DNA from: Acidimicrobiaceae bacterium
GTDB lineage: Bacteria; Actinomycetota; Acidimicrobiia; Acidimicrobiales; RAAP-2
Direction: 5' to 3'
DNA length: 64,000 bases
Assembly: GCA_003132165.1 (NCBI GenBank)
Contig: PKWW01000065.1
Location: 1-64,000, forward strand
Shown here piece by piece: positions 34,987-42,689 of this stretch. Made by a program: the position numbers and the translations under genes. Position 1 is the first letter of the stretch. Every line of letters begins with the position of its first letter. Under the pieces are notes generated by a model. The model had not been told where the DNA came from and did no database searches. It saw only the letters and a list, made by a program, of their open reading frames with translations.

Positions 34987-36723
34987 GTGCCGATGGGTAA
35001 CCCCGCACAGTTCACCCTGACGAATTCGCTCGTGGTTGCACTCTTTCGCCACAGTATCTACGTGTCTAGCGTCTCCTGGTTCATCGCTCTTGGCCTCGTA
35101 CTGTTGCTGGGCGCAGTCCTCTTGGGCAAGGTCAATACCTTTAACCTTTCGACGGCCGGTCTCAACGAACCTCGTAATCGCAGCTATCTACGTATCGCCT
35201 TTGGCGCGATCTGGGTGATCGATGGGATTCTCCAGTTCCAGGTGTCTATGCCGTTGGGGTTGGCCAACAACGTGGTCGCACCGATGACGGCCGGTACTCC
35301 GCACTGGTTACACGTTCTTATGAACGACGGCATCGGAATTTGGAACAATCACCCAATCGCACTGGCTGTGGGAACCGCGTGGATTCAGATTGGTATAGGG
35401 ATTCTGCTGATCGTGTCCAACTCCACGCTTGGCCGCTTTGCAGCGGGTCTGTCCGCGGGCTGGGCCGCAATGATCTGGCTGATAGGCAATGGTGCGGGAG
35501 GCATCTTCCAGTCGTCGGGTTCGATACTCTTCGGCTGGCCGGGCGCAACTCTCTTCTACGTTGTCGCTGGAGTGTGGCTCGCCTTGTCGCCCCGTGTCTT
35601 CCCGGAGAGATTTTCAAGATACACGCTCCGGGGAATGAGCGTCATCGTGGGAATCGGTGCTGTCTTACAGCTACTCCCTGCGAAAGGGTTTTGGCATGGC
35701 GGTAACGCCAACGCGCTGGCTGCGATGACCCAGGGTATGACTGTCACGCCGCAACCTCACGTACTCGCTTCGATCGTGCGCGGCGCCGGTGACATCGCCG
35801 GCAACATGGGCGGTGGCTTCAATATTCTCATCGTCCTTTGGCTCTTGGTGAGTGCGGTAGGTCTATGGATGGCGAGTGATCGACAGTGGAGATGGCCCGT
35901 GTGGACTTTCGTCCTTGGCTGTGTCGTGTTCTGGTTTGTTGCGGAGGACGCCGCAATTTTCGGAGGCCTCGCGACCGACCTCAATTCGTTGCTGCCAATG
36001 GCTATTCTCGTCTGGGCCGCTGGCCCCTGGCACGTAACGAAGACCCCACTGGTGCGAAGGCTTCCCAAGGAGATGCGATCAAGTACCGGGTCGGTGCTTT
36101 CTTCGTTTGCCGTAGCGATGATCGCTTTCTCCATCGTCACCATGGGTTTTGCACCGTTCTCATCGGCCGAACACACACTTTTCACCGCCCAGAACGGTTC
36201 GGCGGTCCACACGGACACCGTGGCCCCGAAGTTCACGTTGACTGACCAGAATGGCCAAAGCTACACCTTGGGCGAGCATGCGGGACGGTACACGCTGCTC
36301 ACGTTCATCGACCCGACGTGCTGGACCGACTGCCCCCTGCTCGCTCAGCAGTTGGCGAAAATTCGTCAGCAACTCGGTCCCAATGCGAAGGTCGACATCG
36401 TGGCCGTCGCCGCTGACCCGTATCACGAGACGCTCGCGAACCTCAACAACTTCATCAAGACCCGCGGCCTCAAGAGCGTGGCGAACTTCTACTTCGTGAC
36501 TGGAAAACTGGCCGATACCAGGAAAGTGTGGAACTCGTACGGTATAACGGTCGAGATGAAACCGACCGACCGGATGAGCATCCATTCCGATTACATGTTC
36601 ATCATCAATACCCACGGACGGCTCAAGTGGATCATTCCTGACGATCCCGCTCATTCGTGGGCCATCGAGAACTCCTCGGAGTCCGAACTACTGAGTTTGT
36701 TGCACCAGTCGGGTCTCGGGTAG
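34987..36723 (+). CDS. Multi-pass membrane protein fused to a Sco1/SenC copper-chaperone domain
   Basis: 578 aa. Residues 1-~400 hold about ten hydrophobic segments of an unrecognised membrane domain (RIAFGAIWVIDGILQFQ near 70 is its most distinctive stretch). Residues ~415-578 form a thioredoxin-like Sco domain: FTLTDQNGQSYTL, the copper motif C445-W-T-D-C449, and the distal ligand His 533 in SIHSDYMF. Sco proteins deliver copper to the CuA site of oxidase subunit II. The usual Sco has a single membrane anchor, so this is a fusion. GTG start eight bases after AGGAG. First gene of the oxidase cluster. Confidence 0.88.
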   Translation: MPMGNPAQFTLTNSLVVALFRHSIYVSSVSWFIALGLVLLLGAVLLGKVNTFNLSTAGLNEPRNRSYLRIAFGAIWVIDGILQFQVSMPLGLANNVVAPMTAGTPHWLHVLMNDGIGIWNNHPIALAVGTAWIQIGIGILLIVSNSTLGRFAAGLSAGWAAMIWLIGNGAGGIFQSSGSILFGWPGATLFYVVAGVWLALSPRVFPERFSRYTLRGMSVIVGIGAVLQLLPAKGFWHGGNANALAAMTQGMTVTPQPHVLASIVRGAGDIAGNMGGGFNILIVLWLLVSAVGLWMASDRQWRWPVWTFVLGCVVFWFVAEDAAIFGGLATDLNSLLPMAILVWAAGPWHVTKTPLVRRLPKEMRSSTGSVLSSFAVAMIAFSIVTMGFAPFSSAEHTLFTAQNGSAVHTDTVAPKFTLTDQNGQSYTLGEHAGRYTLLTFIDPTCWTDCPLLAQQLAKIRQQLGPNAKVDIVAVAADPYHETLANLNNFIKTRGLKSVANFYFVTGKLADTRKVWNSYGITVEMKPTDRMSIHSDYMFIINTHGRLKWIIPDDPAHSWAIENSSESELLSLLHQSGLG

Positions 36724-36725
36724 TC

Positions 36726-37586
36726 GTGACGCCACTCGGCATCGTCGCGATACTTGGCGCGATCCTTTCGATGCTGGCCTACGGGGCGAGGAAGGGCCAT
36801 TCGTCGCGTTCCAAGATCCAGTTCGTCGTGGCGCTCGCGACGTGGGGCCTCTTGTGGTTCGCCACGGGTTCGACGTTCGCCCGGGACGGGATGATGAACC
36901 TGCCCGACCACATGGTCGGGCACGTCATCGTGATGTTCGTGGTTCCGATGGGTCTCGTCGGGTCGGCCTCGGGTCGCTCTTTCTGGTGGGTGATGAGCGC
37001 TTCGTCTCGCCGTCGCTTGCTTCGTTGGTGGTACATCGGTCGTCGGCGGCACGTGTCGACACTGCTGGCAAATCCAATCGTCGCGGCCCTCGTACTGAAC
37101 ATCGTGATGGTCTCAGCGCACCTGCCAGTCGTCTTCGACTGGGTCATGGAGCGCACCTGGGTCATGGACTGGGTGATGGAACCGGCGTTTCTCCTCTCGG
37201 GACTCTTCTTCTTTCATTACCTGGTTCCAGCGGTGCCTAGAAAGATTCGCGTCAGACTTCGCCTGCAGCTTCTGATGGTGGTGGTGACCATGCTCGAGAT
37301 GCTGGTCATGGCGATGTCGATGTCGATCTTCACGAAGGCTGCGTGGTATTCGGTGATGTACGGTCAGCCGAGGCCCATGGCGGGAATGACTATGACAGGC
37401 CCTGTGATCACTGTCGCCCAGGCGTTCCACCAGCAGCAATTAGCCGCAGCGATACTCTGGATTTGTGGCGATTTCTGGGCGGTGCCATGTCTGGTACTCA
37501 TAACCCGACGGTTGATCACGCGCGATGGATCGCTCTTTGCTGCGCTCGAAGGTCAATCCGCGCGGCTGTCGGGATCGGCGCCCTGA
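36726..37586 (+). CDS. ctaG: Cytochrome c oxidase assembly protein, CtaG/caa3-type
   Basis: 286 aa, about seven to nine membrane helices. Recognised by the MNLPDHMVGHVIVMF stretch (~57-71), PVVFDWVM and a Met-rich segment (MLEMLVMAMSMSIF), features of the caa3_CtaG family implicated in copper handling for oxidase assembly. The GTG at 36726 is two bases after the upstream stop; a longer frame lies inside the Sco gene. The 3' end overlaps the convergent small membrane gene by 34 bases. Confidence 0.86.
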   Translation: MTPLGIVAILGAILSMLAYGARKGHSSRSKIQFVVALATWGLLWFATGSTFARDGMMNLPDHMVGHVIVMFVVPMGLVGSASGRSFWWVMSASSRRRLLRWWYIGRRRHVSTLLANPIVAALVLNIVMVSAHLPVVFDWVMERTWVMDWVMEPAFLLSGLFFFHYLVPAVPRKIRVRLRLQLLMVVVTMLEMLVMAMSMSIFTKAAWYSVMYGQPRPMAGMTMTGPVITVAQAFHQQQLAAAILWICGDFWAVPCLVLITRRLITRDGSLFAALEGQSARLSGSAP

Positions 37587-37879
37587 GGGGACTTGTGAAC
37601 TGAGGCGAGGTAGTCGTTCCATGCCCGCAACTCGGGGTCGTCTTCTTCTTCTGGGGTGATGACGGGTCGAATATCCAGACCCTTTTCCTCACGCAGCATT
37701 TTTCTCCACATGTAGATGGCGTAACCGCCCAGCAGCGGCCATTCAACGACGTAGGCCCAGGAAAGTGTGTTGCCGTCAAGCGCACGGCTCAATTCGAAGA
37801 CGAATGCGGGCACACAAATCAGTTCGGCGAGGAAGAGACCGAAGTAAATCCTGAACGTATTCTTAGCGGCTGGCCCCAT
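37553..37879 (-). CDS. Small two-helix membrane protein
   Basis: 108 aa from ATG 37879. Two hydrophobic helices (IYFGLFLAELICVPAFVF and YVVEWPLLGGYAIYMW) are followed by a charged cytoplasmic tail. No family recognised. TAAAGT seven bases upstream supports this start; a GTG at 37912 would add 11 residues. It is divergent from the cupredoxin gene and antisense to the ctaG tail, so it may belong functionally to the oxidase cluster. Confidence 0.68.
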   Translation of the reverse strand: MGPAAKNTFRIYFGLFLAELICVPAFVFELSRALDGNTLSWAYVVEWPLLGGYAIYMWRKMLREEKGLDIRPVITPEEEDDPELRAWNDYLASVHKSPQGADPDSRAD

Positions 37880-37886
37880 CACAGCG

Positions 37887-37892
37887 ACTTTA
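37887..37892 (-). promoter_or_regulatory. Candidate leaderless -10 box
   Basis: On the minus strand TAAAGT, seven bases, then ATG 37879. Confidence 0.4.
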
Positions 37893-37936
37893 ACCTCAAA
37901 ATTCTTTTTCACTCCGCTACTTTGACGTAGGTAAAC

Positions 37937-37967
37937 ATTTCGAAATCATTTCGCGGAAGTTTCGAAA
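37937..37967. promoter_or_regulatory. Tandem TTTCGAAA palindromes upstream of the cupredoxin-cox operon
   Basis: ATTTCGAAAT (37937-37946) and TTTCGAAA (37960-37967) have centres 22 bp apart, two turns of B-DNA. They lie between divergent genes and just after a TTGACG (37922-37927), so they look like paired operator sites. The regulator is unknown. Confidence 0.45.
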
Positions 37968-37993
37968 ACTGAACAATCAATAGAGGAGAGCGA

Positions 37994-38668
37994 ATGAATA
38001 GGTCGAAGTCACTTGGCGTTGCCTTGGCTTCGGTGCTCCTTGGTGGCGGTGCTTTGGCTCTAGCGGGGTTCGCCCTCTCCAGCGCCTCGCCGCATCAAGC
38101 GGCATTGAACTGTATTCCAAGCCAGACCGCCGCTCACACGTGCAGCTTGAGCCTAAGTACCTTTCCAGACTCCATGGCTGGCGAGCAAGGTAACAATGGT
38201 GGGGTGCATCCGGACTGGGTGTCCTACTCCAACGACAATCTCGCTGTTCCCGCAAATACAACGGTGGATGTGACCATTAATCAGTACGACTCGGGCGGGT
38301 CGCTCAACAATACGTTCTTCGATCGGGTAATGGGTACCGTGGGCGGCGTTGCGATAATTGACGGAAAGACCGTGTCGAGCGTGGACCCCACTAACGTTGG
38401 TCACACTTTCACGCTGCGCGGTATTCCCGGAAGCGGCAAGACACTCTTCGTGTCGGTACCTCTGCCTGCGGACTCAAACACCAAGCCCGTCAACATTGGT
38501 CAGGGTCAGTACACCAAGCCCGTGGTCGTTCAATTCTCCTTTAAGACCGGGAGCAAGGCCGTATACGAGTGGAACTGTGAATTCCCTTGCGGAAGCACCC
38601 GCGAAGGGCAGTTCGGTGAAGCGATGAGCGCGTACGGCTACATGTCCGGCACCCTGACGGTCAACTAA
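37994..38668 (+). CDS. Secreted or anchored cupredoxin-like protein with CuA-like CxxxC motif
   Basis: 224 aa. An N-terminal hydrophobic segment (SLGVALASVLLGGGALALAG) is a signal or anchor. The rest is beta-rich, and the end shows C195-EFP-C199-G, the spacing of a CuA site, followed at M211 and M217 by Met. The His found four residues after the second Cys in true CuA domains is absent. No gene-neighbour redundancy: subunit II, with a complete CuA site, starts eight bases later. GAGGAGAG precedes the ATG. It could carry electrons or copper for the oxidase; the exact family is uncertain. Confidence 0.8.
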   Translation: MNRSKSLGVALASVLLGGGALALAGFALSSASPHQAALNCIPSQTAAHTCSLSLSTFPDSMAGEQGNNGGVHPDWVSYSNDNLAVPANTTVDVTINQYDSGGSLNNTFFDRVMGTVGGVAIIDGKTVSSVDPTNVGHTFTLRGIPGSGKTLFVSVPLPADSNTKPVNIGQGQYTKPVVVQFSFKTGSKAVYEWNCEFPCGSTREGQFGEAMSAYGYMSGTLTVN

Positions 38669-38676
38669 GGAGAATC

Positions 38677-39411
38677 GTGACTACCTCCAATAACAAGAAG
38701 TCGTATAGGGGACTGTTCCTCACGTGGGCGATTCTTACGATCGCCGGCGCCCTCGTTGGTATTTTCGGCCCTTCGAGGTTGATGCCACGTTCAATGAGCG
38801 ACAACATGCATCTGACGATTCTCACCATGGTTGTCTTTACGGTCGCCGCGGCTCCGGTCGCCGCCGGCGTCTACGCGTCGGCGCTGTACGCGCTTCGTCA
38901 CTGGGCCCACAAGGGGAGTGAAGTTCCGCCTTCGGGTCCTGCAGTGCGTGAAAATGCAATGTTCGTAACAACGTGGCTCATCGTCTCGACGTTGCTGACG
39001 GTGTTCCTGCTCATTTGGGGCCTCGGTGCTCTGGCGGTTGACAACTCCTCGACTGGAAAGAACCCGCTCGTAGTCGACGTCACCGGACAGCAATGGGTTT
39101 GGTCATTCTCGTACCCGGGCACCCACGTATCGTCGCCGCAGTTGTACTTGCCCGACAATCGCGAGGTCGAATTCCGCGTCACTTCAAAGGACGTGACTCA
39201 CGGTTTTTGGATCGTGAACATGGGAATCCAGGTTGATGCCAACGTGGGCGTCATCACGACCATTCACACGACGCCCGACAAGTTGGGGTTATTCAATATT
39301 CGATGCGAACAGTTCTGCGGCCTGAACCACGCCTTTATGGTCACCGTTGGTCACGTACTTACACCGTCACAATTCGCGAGCTGGCTCTCTTCCCAGCCGC
39401 AGCAAGCCTAG
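38677..39411 (+). CDS. ctaC: Cytochrome c oxidase subunit II
   Basis: 244 aa. Two membrane helices (~15-30 and ~48-72, with a third hydrophobic stretch at ~95-120), then a cupredoxin domain. CuA ligands are complete: H175 (DVTHGFW), C210, C214, H218 and M221 (CEQFCGLNHAFM). Gln 212 sits where Glu is common in the CxExC motif. QQWVWSFSYPG is the aromatic electron-entry stretch. No haem-c motif, so not a caa3-type fusion. GTG start after AGGAG. Confidence 0.94.
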   Translation: MTTSNNKKSYRGLFLTWAILTIAGALVGIFGPSRLMPRSMSDNMHLTILTMVVFTVAAAPVAAGVYASALYALRHWAHKGSEVPPSGPAVRENAMFVTTWLIVSTLLTVFLLIWGLGALAVDNSSTGKNPLVVDVTGQQWVWSFSYPGTHVSSPQLYLPDNREVEFRVTSKDVTHGFWIVNMGIQVDANVGVITTIHTTPDKLGLFNIRCEQFCGLNHAFMVTVGHVLTPSQFASWLSSQPQQA

Positions 39412-39420
39412 GAGGTCAGC

Positions 39421-41286
39421 ATGACAACGACACTGGAGCACACAAAGACAGCCTCGATTCCTCAGGGTGGCGGCCTGGCTCGGCGCCAAAACTTTCTCAC
39501 GGGTTTGATCGGTGGTGCCATCTTCGCTTGGCTCTTCTGGTTCCTCGCACATCACTTCCTAGACGCGACCAGTCGCACGTGGAGCGACGAAGTTGCTGCT
39601 TCGGTCACCCTTGGCTGGATCATTGGTTTCTGGCTGGGGATCGGTGCGTTGAACGCGCCTGGACGATGGCTGATTGGCAAGAACAACACTCGCGCGGATG
39701 ATCTCTACCTCGCCGGGCAGGGCCAAGGGAAATCACGTTATTGGAAGTTCACGACCGACCATAAGGTAGTTGGCGTCCAGTACATCATCATGACAATGGT
39801 GTTGCTTGGTTCTGGCGGCATCCTCGCAATGGCCATTCGCACCGAGTTGATTGTCCCCGGAAATCATTTTGTCAATCAGCAGGTATATAACGGCTTCATC
39901 GCGGTACACGGAATGCTCATGATCCTTGCTCTGATTGTTGCCGTTGCCGGGCCGTGGGGAAATTTTGTGATGCCAATTATGTGTGGTGCGCGCGACATGG
40001 CGTTTCCTCGACTTAATGCGTTGAGTCTTTGGACACTCGTTGGTGCGGCTGCACTTCTACTCACCACGTTGGCGGTCGGTAGTCTTACCATGGGTTGGGT
40101 GGTGCTTGAGCCGATCGCCAACCAGGCCGGCGTGGGCATGGACTTCTTCGCGATGGCCATTATCGTTTTCACGGTTTCGACCACGGTGGCGGGCGTGAAC
40201 ACCATATGTACGGTGCTCACAATGCGCACCAAGGGGATGACGCTGTCACGACTACCGATTTTCGTATGGGGAGCCATCATCGCCGCTGCGCTGGGGCTCT
40301 ACGCGTTCCCCTACTTCTCACTGGTTGAGGCGATGACATTGATGGACCGCACGTTCAGTACGAGTTTCTTCGTCGCGAATGCGGGCGGCGAGGGCTGGTT
40401 GCAGGCGAACCTCTTCTGGCTGATGGGCCACCCGGAGGTATACGTGATTCTGCTGCCCGCGGTGGCGGCACTCTTCGAGATCGCCGCGGTCATGTCACGC
40501 AAGCCAGTATTCAGTTACCGTACGGCTGTCGCGGGTATGACCGGTCTCGCCGGGCTCAGCATCCTGGTCTGGGCGCATCACATGTTCACGACCGGTTGGG
40601 CGCCCACGCTCGGTGGGCCATTCATGTTGACCACGGAGTTGATCTCGATACCTACGGGTTTGTTCTTCCTCGTGCTCATCGGGACGCTGTGGCGAGGCAA
40701 TATTTGGATGAAGCTTCCAACGGTGTGGATGTTCGGCTTCATTGCGAACTTCATCATCGCTGGTGTCACCGGTATCTACCTTTCGGACATCCCTCTCGAC
40801 GATCAGTTGCACGGCACCATGTTCGTGACCGCGCACTTCCACTACGTCTTTGTGGGATCGGTCCTGTTCGGCGCCGTAGCTGCGTTGGCGTTCTGGTTCC
40901 CGAAGGTGACGGGTCGCTACCTCAACGAGTTCTTAGGACGGATTTCTTTCTGGCTGGTCTTTATCGGCGTCCAGGTGACCTTCCTCGCGATGTTCGCCTC
41001 TGGCCTCAAGGGTATGCCGCGTCGCTACTCGTCGTACGCATTGATCTTCGAGCACACGAACTTCATCACAACAATTGGTGCCTACATCATCATGGCTGGC
41101 ATGCTCGTATTGCTCGGTGCGGTGATTACGTCGTGGAATAAGGGCGAGCCCTCGGGACCAAACCCGTGGCACGCTAACTCCCTCGAGTGGTTGGTTCCAA
41201 CGCCGCCGCCGCTGGAGAACTTCGATGTGCTGCCAGTGATCACTGAAGACCCCTACAACTACGGAGAGGAATTGGTGCGTTCATGA
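39421..41286 (+). CDS. ctaD: Haem-copper oxidase subunit I, lacking the K-channel lysine
   Basis: 621 aa. Two extra helices at the N-terminus precede the 12-helix core. Ligands seen: H163 (haem a), H337 of HPEVY with E339 and the crosslinking Tyr 341, H386-H387 (CuB), H472 (haem a3) and H474 (haem a). The D-channel entry DMAFPRLN is present. In the helix that normally reads VPTGIK, this protein reads IPTGLF (411-416 region): Phe 415 replaces the K-channel Lys, while a membrane Glu (406) appears nine residues earlier. ATG after GGAGG. Stop overlaps subunit III. Confidence 0.95.
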   Translation: MTTTLEHTKTASIPQGGGLARRQNFLTGLIGGAIFAWLFWFLAHHFLDATSRTWSDEVAASVTLGWIIGFWLGIGALNAPGRWLIGKNNTRADDLYLAGQGQGKSRYWKFTTDHKVVGVQYIIMTMVLLGSGGILAMAIRTELIVPGNHFVNQQVYNGFIAVHGMLMILALIVAVAGPWGNFVMPIMCGARDMAFPRLNALSLWTLVGAAALLLTTLAVGSLTMGWVVLEPIANQAGVGMDFFAMAIIVFTVSTTVAGVNTICTVLTMRTKGMTLSRLPIFVWGAIIAAALGLYAFPYFSLVEAMTLMDRTFSTSFFVANAGGEGWLQANLFWLMGHPEVYVILLPAVAALFEIAAVMSRKPVFSYRTAVAGMTGLAGLSILVWAHHMFTTGWAPTLGGPFMLTTELISIPTGLFFLVLIGTLWRGNIWMKLPTVWMFGFIANFIIAGVTGIYLSDIPLDDQLHGTMFVTAHFHYVFVGSVLFGAVAALAFWFPKVTGRYLNEFLGRISFWLVFIGVQVTFLAMFASGLKGMPRRYSSYALIFEHTNFITTIGAYIIMAGMLVLLGAVITSWNKGEPSGPNPWHANSLEWLVPTPPPLENFDVLPVITEDPYNYGEELVRS

Positions 41287-42029
41287 GCATCGACACCGAA
41301 TCAGAGCACGCAGCTCATGGAGGACATGACGACGGTCACCATGAGCCGCCGGAAGTAGTCGACGGCCGACAAAAAATGGGCGTTTGGCTTTTCATTGGCG
41401 GCGACATGATTGGTCTCAGTGCAATCTTGTTTACCTTTTTGTACTTGCGTGGTGTCAACACCGACGGCCACTGGATGAGCATGTGGGGCTACACAGGCCA
41501 CCCTTATTCCTATTACTACAACATTCTGGACGTAAAGGGTGGTTCGATCCCGAACGCGACCTTGATCAAAGTCGGACCGCTCTCTGCGGGTCTCAACTGG
41601 TTTGTCACGGTGTTGACGGTGTTGAGTGCGGGGATCATCTGGATGGCTGAGCGTGGCCTTCGAGCGACCAAGAATGTGAAGTCGTACACGACGATGGCCG
41701 GCATTGCGACCGCAGTCACAATCTTGTCGATCGTCTACGGAATCATCCAGCTGCAGCACATCCCGCAGATCTTCACAGCTCACAATGACAGCCTTACGAT
41801 GGCCTACACCGCTTACGACTCGGCGATGATGGCGGTCGACGGTTCAGTCGTAATCCACCTATTCATTCTGGCGTTCCTGGGCCTTGGTTTGACGATTCGT
41901 TCGGCACGAGGAGTAATCAACGGCACCAAGTGGTACCAAGCTCGTCTGGTGCGGTTGTTCTGGGTGTGGGTAGCGATTTCGAGTGTGATTGCCTCGCTGG
42001 TTACGACTACAGTGAATACAATTCATTAG
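41283..42029 (+). CDS. ctaE: Cytochrome c oxidase subunit III
   Basis: 248 aa with about five membrane helices. The N-terminal ~28 residues are His-rich (HAAHGGHDDGHHEPPE), a possible metal-binding tail. KMGVWLFIGGDMIGLSAILF (~32-50) and the late VIHLFILAFLGLGL match subunit III, though the sequence is divergent. ATG overlaps the subunit I stop as ATGA. Last gene of the oxidase cluster, followed by a strong hairpin. Confidence 0.87.
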   Translation: MSIDTESEHAAHGGHDDGHHEPPEVVDGRQKMGVWLFIGGDMIGLSAILFTFLYLRGVNTDGHWMSMWGYTGHPYSYYYNILDVKGGSIPNATLIKVGPLSAGLNWFVTVLTVLSAGIIWMAERGLRATKNVKSYTTMAGIATAVTILSIVYGIIQLQHIPQIFTAHNDSLTMAYTAYDSAMMAVDGSVVIHLFILAFLGLGLTIRSARGVINGTKWYQARLVRLFWVWVAISSVIASLVTTTVNTIH

Positions 42030-42039
42030 TACAAGCAGC

Positions 42040-42074
42040 TCTTCGGAGCACCTCGGGGTGAGGTGCTCCGAAGA
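42040..42074 (+). terminator. 15-bp stem-loop at the oxidase/pyrimidine boundary
   Basis: Arms 42040-42054 and 42060-42074 are exact reverse complements (TCTTCGGAGCACCTC on the left) with loop GGGGT. No T-run follows, so it is either a non-classical terminator or an mRNA 3' end stabiliser. Confidence 0.65.
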
Positions 42075-42088
42075 ACTGTCGTGAAGCG

Positions 42089-42102
42089 AGTTCTGTGAGG
42101 CT
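42089..42102 (+). promoter_or_regulatory. PyrR-binding RNA motif in the pyrR leader
   Basis: AGTTCTGTGAGGCT matches the PyrR-binding loop consensus ARUCCNGNGAGGYU at 13 of 14 positions. CGAG before and CTCG within form a short stem. It ends just before the pyrR Shine-Dalgarno AGGAG (42111-42115), the layout of PyrR translational repression known from mycobacteria. Confidence 0.75.
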
Positions 42103-42119
42103 CGTACGACAGGAGAGAC

Positions 42120-42689
42120 ATGAGCGGTAATGACGAACGCCAGACGCCACAAGGCGATCTGGCGTTTTTTGCAAGGAACCAACTCTTGACCGCGGATGAT
42201 GTGGGTCGGGCGTTGAAGCGTATGGCGCACGAGATCATCGAACGTAACCATTCGACGGACCACCTCTCAATCGTTGGGCTGCAGACCGGTGGGAAGCCCT
42301 TCGCCACGCGCCTCGCGGCACTGTTGAGCGAGATCTCCGGTGCCGTCGTACCGGTGGGACTACTGGATGTGTCCTTCTATCGCGATGATCTTTCGCGCAA
42401 TCCGATTCCGAGGTCGGCGGCGACCACCATCGACCACGACCTCACTGATCGAACCGTTGTGCTCGTCGACGATGTGCTGTTCACGGGACGGACCATCCGA
42501 GCCGCGTTGAACGCCCTTTCTGACTGGGGCCGACCGAGGTCGGTGCAGCTCGCGGTGATGGTTGATCGAGGCCACAGAGAATTACCCATTCGGCCCGACT
42601 ACGTAGGCAAGAACCTTCCGACATCACTCGACGAGGCGATCGTGGCGAAGATCGACGGCGTGTGGATTGGTACGAGGGGGCAGGCATGA
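42120..42689 (+). CDS. pyrR: Bifunctional pyr regulator and uracil phosphoribosyltransferase PyrR
   Basis: 189 aa. Phosphoribosyltransferase fold with the PRPP motif VVLVDDVLFTGRT (~112-124) and the early LTADDVGRALKRMAHEI helix. It senses UMP/UTP and binds pyr mRNA; the cognate RNA motif lies 18 bases upstream of its own start. First gene of the pyrimidine operon; its stop overlaps pyrB as ATGA. Confidence 0.95.
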   Translation: MSGNDERQTPQGDLAFFARNQLLTADDVGRALKRMAHEIIERNHSTDHLSIVGLQTGGKPFATRLAALLSEISGAVVPVGLLDVSFYRDDLSRNPIPRSAATTIDHDLTDRTVVLVDDVLFTGRTIRAALNALSDWGRPRSVQLAVMVDRGHRELPIRPDYVGKNLPTSLDEAIVAKIDGVWIGTRGQA

